The notes under the pieces are model-generated. The model had not been told where the DNA came from. It was given only the letters and a program-made list of their open reading frames with translations, and did no database searches. From assembly GCA_014156375.1 (NCBI GenBank), contig RQJH01000003.1, positions 496,001 through 560,000 on the forward strand: a stretch of 64,000 bases of DNA, read 5' to 3'. Below are positions 52,435 through 62,270 of the stretch, one piece after another. Every line of letters starts with the position of its first letter. Position 1 is the first letter of the stretch. Source of the DNA: Enterobacteriaceae bacterium 89 (GTDB lineage: Bacteria > Pseudomonadota > Gammaproteobacteria > Enterobacterales > Enterobacteriaceae). Both the position numbers and the translations under genes were made by a program.

Positions 52435-52869
52435 TTAGTCTCTGGCCTGCAGATCGTTAATGTTCTGCTCCAGCTTGCGGATAAGCCCAAGCAAAATGTC
52501 CAGTTCATCGGCAGAAATGCCAGACAGAATTTCGCCGCGTGTTTTGCGGATCACCGCTTCCATCTCCTCAATCAGAGGTTCTGCTTTTTCCGTAAGTTTA
52601 ATGCGCTTTGCGCGGCGGTCATTGGCGCAGGTCTGACGTGAAATCAGCCCTTTCTCTTCCAGCTGATCCAGTGTACGAACCAGAGAAGGCTGTTCAATAC
52701 CGATGGCCTTAGCCAGTTGAATTTGCGACTGTTCTGGCGGCAACTGATGAATGTTATGCAGCGTAACCCAGTGAGTCTGCGTCAATTCCAGAGGTTTCAG
52801 ACGATGGTCAATCAGAGCACGCCATATGCGCACCAGTCGTGCCAGATCAGAGCCTAATGGCGATTCCAA
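52435..52869 (-). CDS. slyA: Transcriptional regulator SlyA (MarR family), UUG start
   Basis: A 144-residue winged-helix dimer that relieves H-NS silencing and responds to small aromatic ligands. The sequence ([40 protein letters not shown]) is close to that of E. coli and Salmonella SlyA. An ATG at 52875 is in frame but AAGGAG touches it directly, with no spacer. The TTG at 52869 has the ideal 6-base spacing and gives the 144-residue length of the family, so I choose the TTG. A SlyA box lies in the leader, pointing to autoregulation. The two possible starts differ by two residues. Confidence 0.92.
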   Translation of the reverse strand: MESPLGSDLARLVRIWRALIDHRLKPLELTQTHWVTLHNIHQLPPEQSQIQLAKAIGIEQPSLVRTLDQLEEKGLISRQTCANDRRAKRIKLTEKAEPLIEEMEAVIRKTRGEILSGISADELDILLGLIRKLEQNINDLQARD

Positions 52870-52885
52870 TTTCATCTCCTTATAA

Positions 52886-52897
52886 TTAGCTTGCTAA
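52886..52897. promoter_or_regulatory. SlyA box in the slyA leader
   Basis: TTAGCTTGCTAA is the exact reverse complement of the published SlyA consensus TTAGCAAGCTAA. It lies between a minus-strand TATAAT (52902-52907) and the slyA ribosome site, so bound SlyA would repress its own transcription and could act on the divergent ydhIJK genes. Confidence 0.9.
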
Positions 52898-53059
52898 GTT
52901 ATTATACTGATTTTAGAATAGTGTGCAGCATTTAATTAACCAAAACAATTGTAATGCCTCTTCCCCGCAAGCTGACACAATGATTTACACTTAGAGTTAT
53001 GATGGCCTGTCTCCCCATCCGACAGGTAACGATGTATTTGCAAAGGATTTTTGCTTGTG

Positions 53060-53293
53060 ATGCTGACGTTTAACACCACGGGACTGCCCCTTCCGGATCT
53101 GATCGTTGGGGCCTCTGTTTATTTTCCACCGCTGTTTAAAGCCGTGCTGCTGGGTTTTCTCATCTGGCTGATTGCCCATCGGCAGCTGCGCGACTGGATG
53201 TACGCCGGCGATGTCTGGCACCCCCTGTTAATGGATCTCTCAATTTTCGCGCTGGCCGTGTGCCTCTCTTTGCTTCTGATTGTGGTGTGGTAA
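53060..53293 (+). CDS. ydhI: DUF1656 small membrane protein YdhI
   Basis: A 77-residue protein with two membrane helices and the family pattern [18 protein letters not shown] and [10 protein letters not shown]. It precedes an adaptor and a fusaric-acid-resistance-type pump, as DUF1656 proteins regularly do. The start is either the ATG at 53060 or a GTG one codon earlier; AGGA stands 12 or 9 bases upstream, so the GTG cannot be excluded. First gene of ydhIJK, divergent from slyA. Confidence 0.88.
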   Translation: MLTFNTTGLPLPDLIVGASVYFPPLFKAVLLGFLIWLIAHRQLRDWMYAGDVWHPLLMDLSIFALAVCLSLLLIVVW

Positions 53294-53303
53294 AACTCAG
53301 ATC

Positions 53304-54239
53304 ATGAAAAAAATCAAATACTTCTCCACTCTTTTAGTCGCCGCGCTGGCGCTGATTGCCGTCTGGCTGGTCTGGAACTACTACATGCAGTCGCCCTGGA
53401 CTCGCGACGGAAAAGTGCGGGCCGAACAGGTAAGCATTACTCCGCAGGTCTCCGGCAGTATCGTGGAGCTGAACGTACGCGATAACCAGCAGGTTAAGGC
53501 TGGCGATATCCTGTTCCGTCTCGACGATACGCCCTTCCATATTGCGGTGATGAACGCGCAGGCTCAGCTGGCTAAAGCCCAGTCCGACAAAGTCAAAGCG
53601 CTTTCCGATCTCAGTAAAGCACAGTCTGATATGACAAAAGCCCGGCACGATGCCGAGCGCCGCCGCGACCTGCCGAAGAATTTTATCTCCGCAGAAGATC
53701 TCGACAGCGTAAACAGCGCTCTGCTGGCGGCAACGGCCAGTGCCGATGCGGCAAAAGCTAACGTTGCGGTGGGCGAAGCCAATATTGAAGCGGCGAAGGC
53801 CGCACTGGCCCACGCCAACTGGCAGCTCAGCCAGACAGCAGTCAAAGCACCGGTAGATGGATTTGTTACCAATTTATCCACCCGTATCGGCGATTACGCC
53901 TCCGTCGGCCGTCCGGTGTTTGCCCTCGTGGACAGTCACTCGTTCTACGTTGTTGGCTACTTTGAAGAGACCAAACTGAAACACATTCAGCCGGGCAATC
54001 AGGCCAGTATTGCTCTCTACAGCAACGGGAAAACGTTACAGGGTCACGTATCCAGTATCGGCCGGGCCATTTCAGATCAAAGCGTTGGCGCAGAAGGCAG
54101 CCTGGTGCCCGACGTCAAACCCACCATCCCCTGGGTTCGTCTGGCACAGCGTGTGCCTGTGCGTATTGAATTCGATAAACTTCCTGATGATGTCATTCTG
54201 GTATCGGGTACCACCTGCACTGTGTCCATTGGCGGCTGA
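53304..54239 (+). CDS. ydhJ: Efflux periplasmic adaptor YdhJ (HlyD/AaeA family)
   Basis: A 311-residue membrane-fusion protein: N-terminal membrane anchor, lipoyl half-motifs ([20 protein letters not shown] and [20 protein letters not shown]), a coiled-coil hairpin rich in Ala/Lys/Asp, and beta-barrel domain. Works with YdhK in export of aromatic-acid-like compounds; exact substrates unknown. I use the ATG at 53304 ([12 protein letters not shown]); upstream in-frame codons lie in the end of ydhI. Its stop codon overlaps the ydhK start. Confidence 0.93.
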   Translation: MKKIKYFSTLLVAALALIAVWLVWNYYMQSPWTRDGKVRAEQVSITPQVSGSIVELNVRDNQQVKAGDILFRLDDTPFHIAVMNAQAQLAKAQSDKVKALSDLSKAQSDMTKARHDAERRRDLPKNFISAEDLDSVNSALLAATASADAAKANVAVGEANIEAAKAALAHANWQLSQTAVKAPVDGFVTNLSTRIGDYASVGRPVFALVDSHSFYVVGYFEETKLKHIQPGNQASIALYSNGKTLQGHVSSIGRAISDQSVGAEGSLVPDVKPTIPWVRLAQRVPVRIEFDKLPDDVILVSGTTCTVSIGG

Positions 54240-56266
54240 TGATGAATGTTCAGGCGCTGCACTGGCACTCGCTTCCCTGGGTAAAAGCGACTCGTCCACA
54301 GTGGCGTTATGCGCTGCGCAACGGTATCGCCATGTGTCTGGCGCTGAGTTTTGCCTATTACCTCAATCTGGATGAGCCGTACTGGGCGATGACCTCCGCC
54401 GCGGTGGTCAGTTTTCCTACCGTTGGCGGCGTGATCAGTAAAAGCTTAGGCCGTATTGCCGGTAGCCTGCTCGGCGCCAGTGCGGCGATCCTGATTGCCG
54501 GGCACACTCTTACCGATCCGTGGCTGTTTCTGCTGAGTATGTCGGCGTGGATAGCCCTCTGCACCTGGGCCTGCGCGATGTACATGAACAATGTCGCCTA
54601 CGCCTTCCAGCTTGCAGGCTATACCTGCGCGATTATCGCCTTCCCGCTGGTGAATCTGGTGGATGCCACGCAGCTGTGGGAGATTGCCCAGGCGCGCGTT
54701 TGTGAAGTTATTCTGGGGATCCTTTGCGGTGCGCTGATGATGATGGTCCTGCCCAGCACATCGGATGGGACTGCGCTGCTAACCGCGCTAAAGAACATGC
54801 ACGCACGCATTCTTGAGCACGCTAATCTGCTGTGGCAGCCGGAAAATACCGATGCGGTGCGCACCGCGCATGAAAGCGTTATTGGCCAGATCCTGACTAT
54901 GAATCTGCTTCGCATACAGGCCTTCTGGAGCCACTATCGTTTTCGTCGCCAGAACAGTCTGCTCAACTATCTTCTGCACCAGCAGCTGCGTCTGACCAGC
55001 GTAATTTCCAGCCTGCGCCGAATGCTGGTGAACTGGCCTTCACCTCCGGCCAACACCCGTGAAGTTATCGAAAACTTACTGGCAGAACTGGCAAAACCCA
55101 ACGCCAACGCTTATACCGTCGCGCGGATTATTGCTCCCCTTGCTCCTCAGGATCCACTGGATTTTCGTCATCACGCCTTCTGGAGTCGGCTGCGTTATTT
55201 CTGTCGGCTCTATCTGACCGCCAGCCGCTGGTTGCAGAGACTGGAAAATGCCACCGCGATTACTGAGTTTTCCGTTCCGAAAGCCCCGGCATTAACACGT
55301 CGTACCGACCACGCGGAAGCGCTGCTGAACGGGATCAGGACCTTCTTTGCGCTGGTGATGGTTGGCGCCTGGGCTATCAGCACGCAATGGACTTCCGGCC
55401 CTGCCGCGCTGACCCTGGCCGCTATCTGCTGCGTGCTCTACTCCATTTCGCCGTCGCCATTTAACTCCCTCACGCTGCTACTGCGCACGCTGTTGCTGCT
55501 TACGGTGTTCAGCTTCGTGGTTAAATTTGGCCTGATGGTGCAGATAAGCGATCTCTGGCAGTTCCTGCTGTTTCTGTTCCCGCTGCTGACCACTATGCAG
55601 CTGATGAAACTGCAAATGCCGAAATACGCCGGACTGTGGGGGCAGATGATCGTGTTTATGGGATCGTTCATCGCCGTTTCTAACCAGCCGGTCTTCGATT
55701 TCGGCGGTTTCCTTAACGATAACCTGGCCAAGATCCTCGGTGTCGGTCTGGCCTGGCTGGCCTTTGCGGTGCTGAAACCGGGTTCCGATGCGAGAAAAAG
55801 CCGTCGCCATATTCGGGCGTTACGGCGTCACTTTGTTGACCAGCTCAGCCGTCATCCGCAGCAGAGCGAGCATGAGTTTGAGTCGCTGGTGTATCACTAC
55901 ATCAGTCAGCTCAGTAACAGCCAGGATGCGCTGGCCCGCAGATGGCTGCTGCGCTGGGGCGTGGTACTGCTCAACTGTACTCACGTGGTCTGGCAGCTTC
56001 GCAGCTGGCAAACCCGCTCTGATCCGCTGGTTCAGGTCCGTGATTTGTGCATCTCGCTGTTGCGTAATGTGATGAGTGAACGCGGCGTTCAGCAACGCCC
56101 TCTTGCCTCGGCATTGCAGGAGTTGCAAAGGATTTACGAAGCGCTGGGTCATCACCACCAGCCCGCCGCCAGAGAGCTGGCCGCTATCGTCTGGCGTCTG
56201 CACTGTTCGCTGTCCCAGCTTGAACAGGCTCCGGTGGAAGGTACTATCGTCGAACGCAGCGCATAA
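54239..56266 (+). CDS. ydhK: FUSC-family efflux transporter YdhK
   Basis: A 675-residue inner-membrane protein of the aromatic acid exporter / fusaric acid resistance family. Two membrane blocks (about residues 25-165 and 370-500) each have five to six helices and repeat the motif [17 protein letters not shown]-like, separated by cytoplasmic regions. It matches E. coli YdhK. Translation is coupled to ydhJ (ATG within TGATGATG; the second ATG at 54242 is also possible). In E. coli sodC follows; here ydhF follows directly. Confidence 0.94.
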   Translation: MMNVQALHWHSLPWVKATRPQWRYALRNGIAMCLALSFAYYLNLDEPYWAMTSAAVVSFPTVGGVISKSLGRIAGSLLGASAAILIAGHTLTDPWLFLLSMSAWIALCTWACAMYMNNVAYAFQLAGYTCAIIAFPLVNLVDATQLWEIAQARVCEVILGILCGALMMMVLPSTSDGTALLTALKNMHARILEHANLLWQPENTDAVRTAHESVIGQILTMNLLRIQAFWSHYRFRRQNSLLNYLLHQQLRLTSVISSLRRMLVNWPSPPANTREVIENLLAELAKPNANAYTVARIIAPLAPQDPLDFRHHAFWSRLRYFCRLYLTASRWLQRLENATAITEFSVPKAPALTRRTDHAEALLNGIRTFFALVMVGAWAISTQWTSGPAALTLAAICCVLYSISPSPFNSLTLLLRTLLLLTVFSFVVKFGLMVQISDLWQFLLFLFPLLTTMQLMKLQMPKYAGLWGQMIVFMGSFIAVSNQPVFDFGGFLNDNLAKILGVGLAWLAFAVLKPGSDARKSRRHIRALRRHFVDQLSRHPQQSEHEFESLVYHYISQLSNSQDALARRWLLRWGVVLLNCTHVVWQLRSWQTRSDPLVQVRDLCISLLRNVMSERGVQQRPLASALQELQRIYEALGHHHQPAARELAAIVWRLHCSLSQLEQAPVEGTIVERSA

Positions 56267-56302
56267 AAAAGCGCCCCTGATATTCAATCCAGGGGCGCTT
56301 TT
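56267..56302. terminator. Bidirectional terminator between ydhK and ydhF
   Basis: AAAAGCGCCCCTG and CAGGGGCGCTTTT flank a 10-base loop and have A/T runs on both sides. Confidence 0.92.
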
Positions 56303-56314
56303 CACAACATCGAA

Positions 56315-57211
56315 TTACGGAACGTCGTAACCCAGTGCGGCTTTACGAATGCGGAACCACTGCTGACGCGTCATTTCCAGCGCTTCTGCGCCAATCGCTG
56401 AACGTACGCGTTCAATTTTCCCGGAGCCGATAATCGGCAGCGGCTGTGAAGGCAGACGCATCACCCACGCATACACCACCTGCTCGATACTTTCTGCATT
56501 GAGCTCCTGAGCCACTTGTTTCAGCTCATCGCGCAGCGGCTGGAAGTTATCGTCATTAAACAAGCTACCGCCGCCCAGGCACGACCACGCCATTGGGCGC
56601 ACGCGCAGCTGCTGAAGCTGATCCAGAGTACCGTCAAGCAGCAGCGGCTGGTGTACCGGGGAAAGTTCAACCTGGTTTGTCGCCAGCGTAAACGGCAGAC
56701 GGGACTGCAGCAGCGAGAACTGCGCCGGGGTAAAGTTGGAGACGCCGAAGTGACGAACCTTGCCGCTCTGGTGCAGCTGGGTAAAGGCTTCCGCCACTTC
56801 GTCAGCGTCCATCAGAGGATCAGGACGGTGGATCAGCAGCAGATCGAGATGGTCGGTGGCCAGATTGGTCAGTGACTGTTCGGCGCTGCGTACGATATGG
56901 TCGCAGTCGGTAATGTAGTGACCGATGGCGTTTTCTGCACGAGCGGTGGTGGCAATCCCGCATTTGCTGACCACTTCCATGCGTGAACGCAGGTGTGGAG
57001 CCAGTTTCATCGCTTCACCGAACGCGGCTTCGCAAAGGTAACCGCCATAAATATCGGCGTGATCAACAGTGGTCACGCCAAGATCGAGGTGTTCTTCGAT
57101 AAAGCTCACCAGCTCCCGTGGGGACATGTTCCAGTCCATCAGGCGCCAGTAGCCCATCACAAAGCGGGAGAATTCCGGGCCATTTGGCGCGAGAGTAATA
57201 CGCTGAACCAT
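56315..57211 (-). CDS. ydhF: Aldo/keto reductase YdhF
   Basis: A 298-residue NADPH-dependent TIM-barrel oxidoreductase. Catalytic tetrad: Asp and Tyr in TTVDHADIYGGY, Lys in MEVVSKCG, His in LLIHRPDPL. NADPH-binding C-terminal segment PIIGSGKIERVRSAI. Same length as E. coli YdhF; physiological substrate unknown. Confidence 0.93.
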   Translation of the reverse strand: MVQRITLAPNGPEFSRFVMGYWRLMDWNMSPRELVSFIEEHLDLGVTTVDHADIYGGYLCEAAFGEAMKLAPHLRSRMEVVSKCGIATTARAENAIGHYITDCDHIVRSAEQSLTNLATDHLDLLLIHRPDPLMDADEVAEAFTQLHQSGKVRHFGVSNFTPAQFSLLQSRLPFTLATNQVELSPVHQPLLLDGTLDQLQQLRVRPMAWSCLGGGSLFNDDNFQPLRDELKQVAQELNAESIEQVVYAWVMRLPSQPLPIIGSGKIERVRSAIGAEALEMTRQQWFRIRKAALGYDVP

Positions 57212-57260
57212 AAAAGCTTCCTCAACTGAAAAATTTCATCGAGTATACGCACATTTGCAC

Positions 57261-57500
57261 TCAAAACAGTGAGGGTTGCTCCGGTTCTTCTGTATCAGAA
57301 AGTTTGTTTGCGCGGATTTTACGCAGCAGACGCTGCCGGCAGAGGCGAAGCACCTCCTGCTTTTGTGCATCCGTCATCGCCTGCCACTGAAAGCGCTCAT
57401 CGCGGCTGCGCATGCAGCCACGGCAGTAGCCGCGTTCGTCAGACTGACAAATCCCCCGGCACGGGCTTTGTACCGGGAAAAACTCCAGTTGTTCTGCCAC
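57261..57500 (-). CDS. ydhL: DUF1289 cysteine-rich protein YdhL
   Basis: A 79-residue protein with a four-cysteine cluster C-x3-C-x8-C-x2-C (CRGICQSDERGYCRGC) likely to bind a metal, and a C-terminal EEPEQPSLF-like tail. It matches E. coli YdhL, encoded next to nemR and divergent from it. Function unknown. Confidence 0.88.
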   Translation of the reverse strand: MAEQLEFFPVQSPCRGICQSDERGYCRGCMRSRDERFQWQAMTDAQKQEVLRLCRQRLLRKIRANKLSDTEEPEQPSLF

Positions 57501-57578
57501 CGTACCCCTCCTGATTACTTACTCTCATTGAAGCCTGAGATTGCTTTTCCTGCAACCGCAATCATATTCCGCTTGCAT

Positions 57579-57594
57579 TAGACCAATCGGTCTA
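57579..57594. promoter_or_regulatory. NemR operator upstream of nemR
   Basis: TAGACCAATCGGTCTA, a near-perfect palindrome with arms TAGACC and GGTCTA, ending 14 bases before the nemR ATG. It has the form of the known NemR binding site that governs nemRA-gloA. Confidence 0.9.
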
Positions 57595-57608
57595 CTACAG
57601 TTAGCGCC

Positions 57609-58208
57609 ATGAACAGACACGCTGAACACGACACCCGCGAACATATCCTCGCCACCGGCGAGCAGCTCTGCATGCAGCGCGGCTTTACCGGAATGGGATT
57701 GAGCGAACTCCTGAAAACGGCTGAAGTGCCGAAGGGCTCGTTTTATCACTATTTCCGCTCTAAAGAAGCGTTCGGCGTGGCGATGCTGGAGCGGCATTAC
57801 GCAGACTACCACTGCCGTCTCAAAGCGTTGTTTGAGACAGGTGAAGGTAACCATCGCGATCGCCTGCTGGCCTATTATCAACACGCTCTGAATCAGTTTT
57901 GTCAGCAGAATGTGATCAGCGGCTGTCTGACGGTCAAGCTCTCAGCAGAGGTCTGCGACCTTTCAGAAGTGATGCGCACCGAGATGAACAAAGGGGCAAG
58001 TCAGATTATCGTCCTGCTGTCCCGTGCGCTGGAAGAAGGCCGTAAAGAGAACAGCCTCACCTTCCAGGGCGATGCGCACACTCAGGCTGAAGTGCTTTAT
58101 TCGCTGTGGCTTGGAGCCAATCTTCAGGCCAAGATTTCCCGCAGCGCAACGCCGCTTGAAAGCGCGCTTGCTCATGCGAAGACTATGATTGCCGTGCCTG
58201 CACGCTGA
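57609..58208 (+). CDS. nemR: TetR-family repressor NemR
   Basis: A 199-residue electrophile- and hypochlorite-sensing repressor. The helix-turn-helix is GMGLSELLKTAEVPKGSFYH, and the redox-active cysteine region ISGCLTVKLSAEVCDL keeps both the sensor cysteine (Cys106 in E. coli) and a second one ten residues on. It controls nemR-nemA-gloA. Its ATG lies directly behind its own operator. Confidence 0.95.
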   Translation: MNRHAEHDTREHILATGEQLCMQRGFTGMGLSELLKTAEVPKGSFYHYFRSKEAFGVAMLERHYADYHCRLKALFETGEGNHRDRLLAYYQHALNQFCQQNVISGCLTVKLSAEVCDLSEVMRTEMNKGASQIIVLLSRALEEGRKENSLTFQGDAHTQAEVLYSLWLGANLQAKISRSATPLESALAHAKTMIAVPAR

Positions 58209-58233
58209 CAGGCATTTTTATTTTACGAATCAC

Positions 58234-58248
58234 TAGACGACCGGTCTA
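58234..58248. promoter_or_regulatory. Second NemR-type half-palindrome between nemR and nemA
   Basis: TAGACGACCGGTCTA keeps both TAGAC and GTCTA arms but the central spacing is 5 rather than 6 bases. It ends 14 bases before the nemA ATG, mirroring the distance at nemR. Confidence 0.65.
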
Positions 58249-58262
58249 CTCAGGAGTTATCG

Positions 58263-59360
58263 ATGTCACAACAGAAACTGTTTACCCCGCTGAAGGTCGG
58301 TGCCGTTACCGTACCAAACCGCGTATTCATGGCCCCGCTGACTCGTCTGCGCAGCATCGAGCCCGCCGATATCCCCACTCCGCTGATGGGCGAATACTAT
58401 CGTCAGCGCGCAAGCTCAGGCCTGATTATCTCTGAAGCCACCCAAATCTCCGCTCAGGCGAAAGGTTATGCTGGCGCACCAGGTCTGCACAGCCCGGAAC
58501 AAATTGCAGCGTGGAAAAAAATCACCGCAGGCGTTCACGCTGAAAACGGTCATATGGCCGTACAGCTGTGGCACACCGGACGTATTTCCCACACCAGCCT
58601 GCAGCCTGGTGGCCTGGCACCTGTGGCCCCTTCTGCGCTGAGCGCGGGTACCCGTACTTCCCTGCGCGATGCTAATGGTAATGCCACCCGTGAAGATACT
58701 TCTATGCCTCGTGCGCTGGAGCTCGAAGAGATCCCAGGTATCGTCAACGATTTCCGTCAGGCCGTTGCCAACGCCCGTGAAGCCGGTTTTGATCTGGTTG
58801 AACTGCACTCTGCGCACGGTTACCTGCTGCATCAGTTCCTTTCACCTTCTGCTAACCAGCGTACCGACCAGTACGGCGGCAGCATCGAAAACCGCGCCCG
58901 TCTGGTACTGGAAGTGGTTGATGCCGTCAGCAAAGAGTGGAGCGCAGACCGTATCGGTATCCGCGTATCGCCAATCGGTTCTTTCCAGAACACCGACAAC
59001 GGCCCGAACGAAGAAGCCGATGCGCTGTATCTGATCGAAGAGCTGGGCAAACGCGGTATCGCTTACCTGCACATGTCTGAACCAGACTGGGCTGGCGGCC
59101 AGCCGTACAGCGAAGAGTTCCGCCGTAAAGTGCGTGAACGCTTCCACGGACCAATCATCGGTGCCGGTGCCTATACGCCAGAAAAAGCGGAAGATCTGAT
59201 TGAAAAAGGTCTGATTGATGCCGTGGCGTTTGGCCGCGCCTATATTGCCAACCCGGACCTGGTAGCACGTCTGGAGCGTAAAGCCGAACTGAACCCACAG
59301 CGTCCGGAAAGCTTCTACGGCGGCGGTGCTGAAGGCTATACGGATTATCCGACTCTCTGA
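58263..59360 (+). CDS. nemA: N-ethylmaleimide reductase, FMN-dependent (old yellow enzyme family)
   Basis: A 365-residue flavin reductase of electrophilic alkenes, quinones and nitrate esters. The pattern [36 protein letters not shown] (with the H-x-x-H substrate pair region) and [16 protein letters not shown] are those of NemA. It lies in the nemR-nemA-gloA operon, which detoxifies reactive electrophiles. Confidence 0.96.
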   Translation: MSQQKLFTPLKVGAVTVPNRVFMAPLTRLRSIEPADIPTPLMGEYYRQRASSGLIISEATQISAQAKGYAGAPGLHSPEQIAAWKKITAGVHAENGHMAVQLWHTGRISHTSLQPGGLAPVAPSALSAGTRTSLRDANGNATREDTSMPRALELEEIPGIVNDFRQAVANAREAGFDLVELHSAHGYLLHQFLSPSANQRTDQYGGSIENRARLVLEVVDAVSKEWSADRIGIRVSPIGSFQNTDNGPNEEADALYLIEELGKRGIAYLHMSEPDWAGGQPYSEEFRRKVRERFHGPIIGAGAYTPEKAEDLIEKGLIDAVAFGRAYIANPDLVARLERKAELNPQRPESFYGGGAEGYTDYPTL

Positions 59361-59437
59361 CCCGAGATTGATAGCGGCGGTCTTCCGCCGCTATACTGAC
59401 TATTCTGCTTGAACATGAATATCTTAAGGGGAAGAAA

Positions 59438-59845
59438 ATGCGCCTACTTCACACCATGCTGCGCGTTGGCGATCTGCAACGCTCCATCGAGTTTTACACC
59501 AACGTGCTGGGCATGAAGCTGCTGCGCACCAGCGAAAACCCGGAATACAAATACTCCCTCGCTTTTGTCGGCTATGGCCCGGAAACCTCCGAAGCCGTTA
59601 TTGAGCTGACCTATAACTGGGGCGTCGACAGCTACGAGCTGGGTACAGCTTACGGCCACATCGCGCTCAGCGTCGATAACGCGGCAGAAGCCTGCGAGCG
59701 TATTCGCAACAACGGTGGCAACGTCACTCGTGAAGCTGGCCCGGTAAAAGGCGGAACCACCGTTATCGCCTTTGTTGAAGATCCGGATGGCTATAAAATC
59801 GAGCTGATCGAAGAGAAAGACGCAGGCAAAGGTCTGGGTCACTAA
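59438..59845 (+). CDS. gloA: Lactoylglutathione lyase (glyoxalase I)
   Basis: A 135-residue metalloenzyme that turns the methylglyoxal-glutathione adduct into S-lactoylglutathione. Metal ligands: His5 ([11 protein letters not shown]), Glu56 (VIELTYNWG), His74 (YGHIALSV) and Glu122 (KIELIEEKD). Co-transcribed with nemRA in E. coli; the same order here. Confidence 0.96.
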   Translation: MRLLHTMLRVGDLQRSIEFYTNVLGMKLLRTSENPEYKYSLAFVGYGPETSEAVIELTYNWGVDSYELGTAYGHIALSVDNAAEACERIRNNGGNVTREAGPVKGGTTVIAFVEDPDGYKIELIEEKDAGKGLGH

Positions 59846-59950
59846 GTATCAGGGGGCTGCGGCCCTCTTTTTCCTCCCGCCTTTCTGGTGCACCCTGCGG
59901 CAAAATTTGCCATAATGCGCGCTCATTTTTTTCAAGTCTATGAGATCCTG

Positions 59951-60604
59951 ATGTCCGAAAACGCTCAACGTAACGCACTTTGCGACCGCTTCCGTGGTTT
60001 TTATCCTGTGGTCATTGATGTAGAAACAGCGGGCTTTAACGCCAAAACGGACGCATTACTCGAAGTAGCCGCCGTGACGTTAAAAATGGACGAGGAAGGC
60101 TGGCTGATGCCAGACACTACGCTGCACTTTCACGTTGAACCTTTTGAAGGTGCCAACCTGGTACCTGAAGCACTGGCGTTTAACGGCATTAACCCGAACG
60201 ATCCGGAACGTGGCGCAGTCAGCGAATACGACGCGCTGCACGCGATTTTCAAAGAAGTGCGTAAGGGTATGAAAGACCAGGACTGTAACCGCGCCATTAT
60301 GGTCGCACATAACGCCACTTTCGATCACAGCTTTATGATGGCCGCCGCTGAACGTGCGGGGCTGAAGCGTAACCCTTTCCACCCTTTCGTGACCTTTGAC
60401 ACCGCCGCGCTTAGCGGGCTGGCGCTGGGGCAAACCGTATTGTCAAAAGCCTGTCTCGCCGCCGGAATGGAGTTCGACGGGACCAAAGCGCACTCTGCTT
60501 TGTATGACACCGAACAAACGGCCGAGCTGTTTTGCGAAATCGTCAACCGCTGGAAACGACTTGGCGGCTGGCCATTACCGCTCGCCGAAGATCAGCAGGC
60601 ATAA
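59951..60604 (+). CDS. rnt: Ribonuclease T
   Basis: A 217-residue DEDDh 3'-5' exoribonuclease that trims tRNA and other RNA ends. Acidic motifs: [11 protein letters not shown] (DxE), [12 protein letters not shown] and [11 protein letters not shown] (final H...D). I start at the ATG at 59951 ([16 protein letters not shown]), equal in length to E. coli RNase T; the longer in-frame frame reaching upstream lacks support. The lhr helicase gene that follows rnt in E. coli is missing. Confidence 0.95.
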   Translation: MSENAQRNALCDRFRGFYPVVIDVETAGFNAKTDALLEVAAVTLKMDEEGWLMPDTTLHFHVEPFEGANLVPEALAFNGINPNDPERGAVSEYDALHAIFKEVRKGMKDQDCNRAIMVAHNATFDHSFMMAAAERAGLKRNPFHPFVTFDTAALSGLALGQTVLSKACLAAGMEFDGTKAHSALYDTEQTAELFCEIVNRWKRLGGWPLPLAEDQQA

Positions 60605-60631
60605 AAAAAGCGACCAGACGGTCGCTTTTTT
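60603..60631. terminator. Bidirectional terminator between rnt and grxD
   Basis: AAAAAAA-GCGACC-AGAC-GGTCGC-TTTTTT at 60603-60631, overlapping the rnt stop region, between converging genes. Confidence 0.93.
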
Positions 60632-60644
60632 ATTGGCAGAAGGC

Positions 60645-60992
60645 TTACTCCGCCGCCTGCTCGTCGTCTTTGTACTTAGCAGCGGTCTCTTTGATGAGCT
60701 GCTGCAGCTCGCCGCGCTGGTACATTTCGATCAGGATGTCGCAACCGCCTACCAGCTCGCCGTCAACCCACAGCTGTGGGAAGGTTGGCCAGTTAGCATA
60801 TTTTGGCAGCTCGGCACGAATGTCCGGGTTTTGCAGGATATCAACATAAGCAAAGCGCTCGCCGCAGGCAGACAGCGCCTGAACCGCCTGAGCTGAAAAG
60901 CCGCAGCTAGGCAGCTTCGGGGAACCCTTCATATACAGAAGGATTGGGTTTTCAGCGATCTGGCGTTGGATTTTCTCAAGAGTTGTACTCAT
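60645..60992 (-). CDS. grxD: Monothiol glutaredoxin 4
   Basis: A 115-residue monothiol glutaredoxin with the CGFS active site (KLPSCGFSAQAVQ) and the WPTFPQLWVDGELVGGCD glutathione-binding part. It binds and transfers [2Fe-2S] clusters. Sequence is near identical to E. coli GrxD. Divergent from mepH. Confidence 0.96.
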   Translation of the reverse strand: MSTTLEKIQRQIAENPILLYMKGSPKLPSCGFSAQAVQALSACGERFAYVDILQNPDIRAELPKYANWPTFPQLWVDGELVGGCDILIEMYQRGELQQLIKETAAKYKDDEQAAE

Positions 60993-61335
60993 GGTCTTGC
61001 TTCCTTAAACATCTTTTTTATGACTGTAGTCAGCCAGTGTAACGCCAACTGCACCTGTCAGAAAATAACATTTTGTTCACTCCCCCGTATTTTAACCAGG
61101 GGGCGATAAAGTTGCCTTAAAAATATGTGTTTATCGGCATCCCACGAGTAATCTTGAGCATTTAACGCGCACCTTGTGTCTGAATTGACGCATTTTTTTG
61201 CAGTCGCTAACGATTCAGGCACATCAATGCAAAAAGTCTATTAACAACGATGGTTTTTATGCATTAGAATCGATGCGTTTTGTCAATCATACCCAGGCAT
61301 GATGACTTTTTGCCTGACTAACAGAGGAATGCTCA
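60993..61335. other. Divergent intergenic region grxD-mepH (343 bp)
   Basis: AT-rich space holding the promoters of grxD and mepH. CCCCC at 61082-61086 and GGGGG at 61099-61103 could form a short hairpin. I see no gene or recognised operator in it. Confidence 0.45.
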
Positions 61336-62151
61336 GTGGCGCGGATAAACAAAGTCTCGATCACGCTCTGTGCTTTACTGTTTACATCGCTTTCTATCAC
61401 GCCTTTGGCCCACGCGTCAGAGCAGGCGCGCTCGTCTGCCTCACACAAATCACATCAGGCCAAAGATCGTAAAAAGAAAACCACTACCAGCAAAACCAAA
61501 GCACCAGCTAAAACCAGCAGTAAAAAGAAAACCAGCACCCTCAAGAGCAAAACTGCCGCGCAAACTAAGCGCTCAGCCACAGCCAGCAAGACCGCCCTGA
61601 CCCGCCGTACCCATAGCCCCGCACTCAAAACTGCCTCCGCGAAAATGGTTAAGAAATGCACCATTCATAAAGGGCATAAAAAGTGCGTGAACGTGAATGA
61701 GGAAGCGAAACCGCTGACCATCGCTGATGCGCACAAAGTACGGGTACAAAAAGCGCAGAAAACCGCGATGAATAAACTGATGGGCCAGCTCGGTAAACCT
61801 TACCGCTGGGGCGGTACTTCTCCGCGTACGGGCTTCGACTGCAGCGGTCTGGTTTATTTTGCCTATAAAGATCTGGTGAAAATCCGCATTCCTCGCACGG
61901 CAAATGAAATGTATCACCTGCGTGATGCTCGCGCCGTCGATCGCGGCGAGCTGGAAAGTGGCGATCTGGTGTTCTTCCGCACCCGCGGACGCGGCACTGC
62001 CGATCACGTTGGCGTTTATGTCGGTAACGGCAAATTTATCCAGTCGCCTCGCACCGGCCGCGATATTCAGATCACTTCTTTAAGCGAAGACTACTGGGCT
62101 AACCACTACGTAGGCGCTCGCCGGGTGATGACACCTAAAACCATTCGCTGA
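61336..62151 (+). CDS. mepH: Peptidoglycan DD-endopeptidase MepH (NlpC/P60)
   Basis: A 271-residue periplasmic hydrolase. Signal peptide to about residue 27 (SITPLAHASEQ), a low-complexity Lys/Thr/Ser-rich linker (residues 35-110), then an NlpC/P60 domain with catalytic cysteine in RTGFDCSGLVYFAYK and histidine in GTADHVGVYVGNGKFI. Cuts DD-crosslinks with MepS and MepM functions. The start is GTG at 61336 with AGAGGA upstream; length equals E. coli MepH. Confidence 0.94.
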   Translation: MARINKVSITLCALLFTSLSITPLAHASEQARSSASHKSHQAKDRKKKTTTSKTKAPAKTSSKKKTSTLKSKTAAQTKRSATASKTALTRRTHSPALKTASAKMVKKCTIHKGHKKCVNVNEEAKPLTIADAHKVRVQKAQKTAMNKLMGQLGKPYRWGGTSPRTGFDCSGLVYFAYKDLVKIRIPRTANEMYHLRDARAVDRGELESGDLVFFRTRGRGTADHVGVYVGNGKFIQSPRTGRDIQITSLSEDYWANHYVGARRVMTPKTIR

Positions 62152-62157
62152 TCCCTG

Positions 62158-62178
62158 CCCTGTCAGAAGCTGACAGGG
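62158..62178 (+). terminator. Terminator of mepH
   Basis: CCCTGTCAG-AAG-CTGACAGGG, a perfect 9-bp stem, followed after a few bases by TTCCTCTTTTG. Confidence 0.75.
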
Positions 62179-62270
62179 TAAGTTCCTCTTTTGTCTCATC
62201 TTTCAATTTGCTACCCTATCCCTGCTCAATACAAGGTTATTGAGAACTAAAACAATAGGGAGAATAAGCA

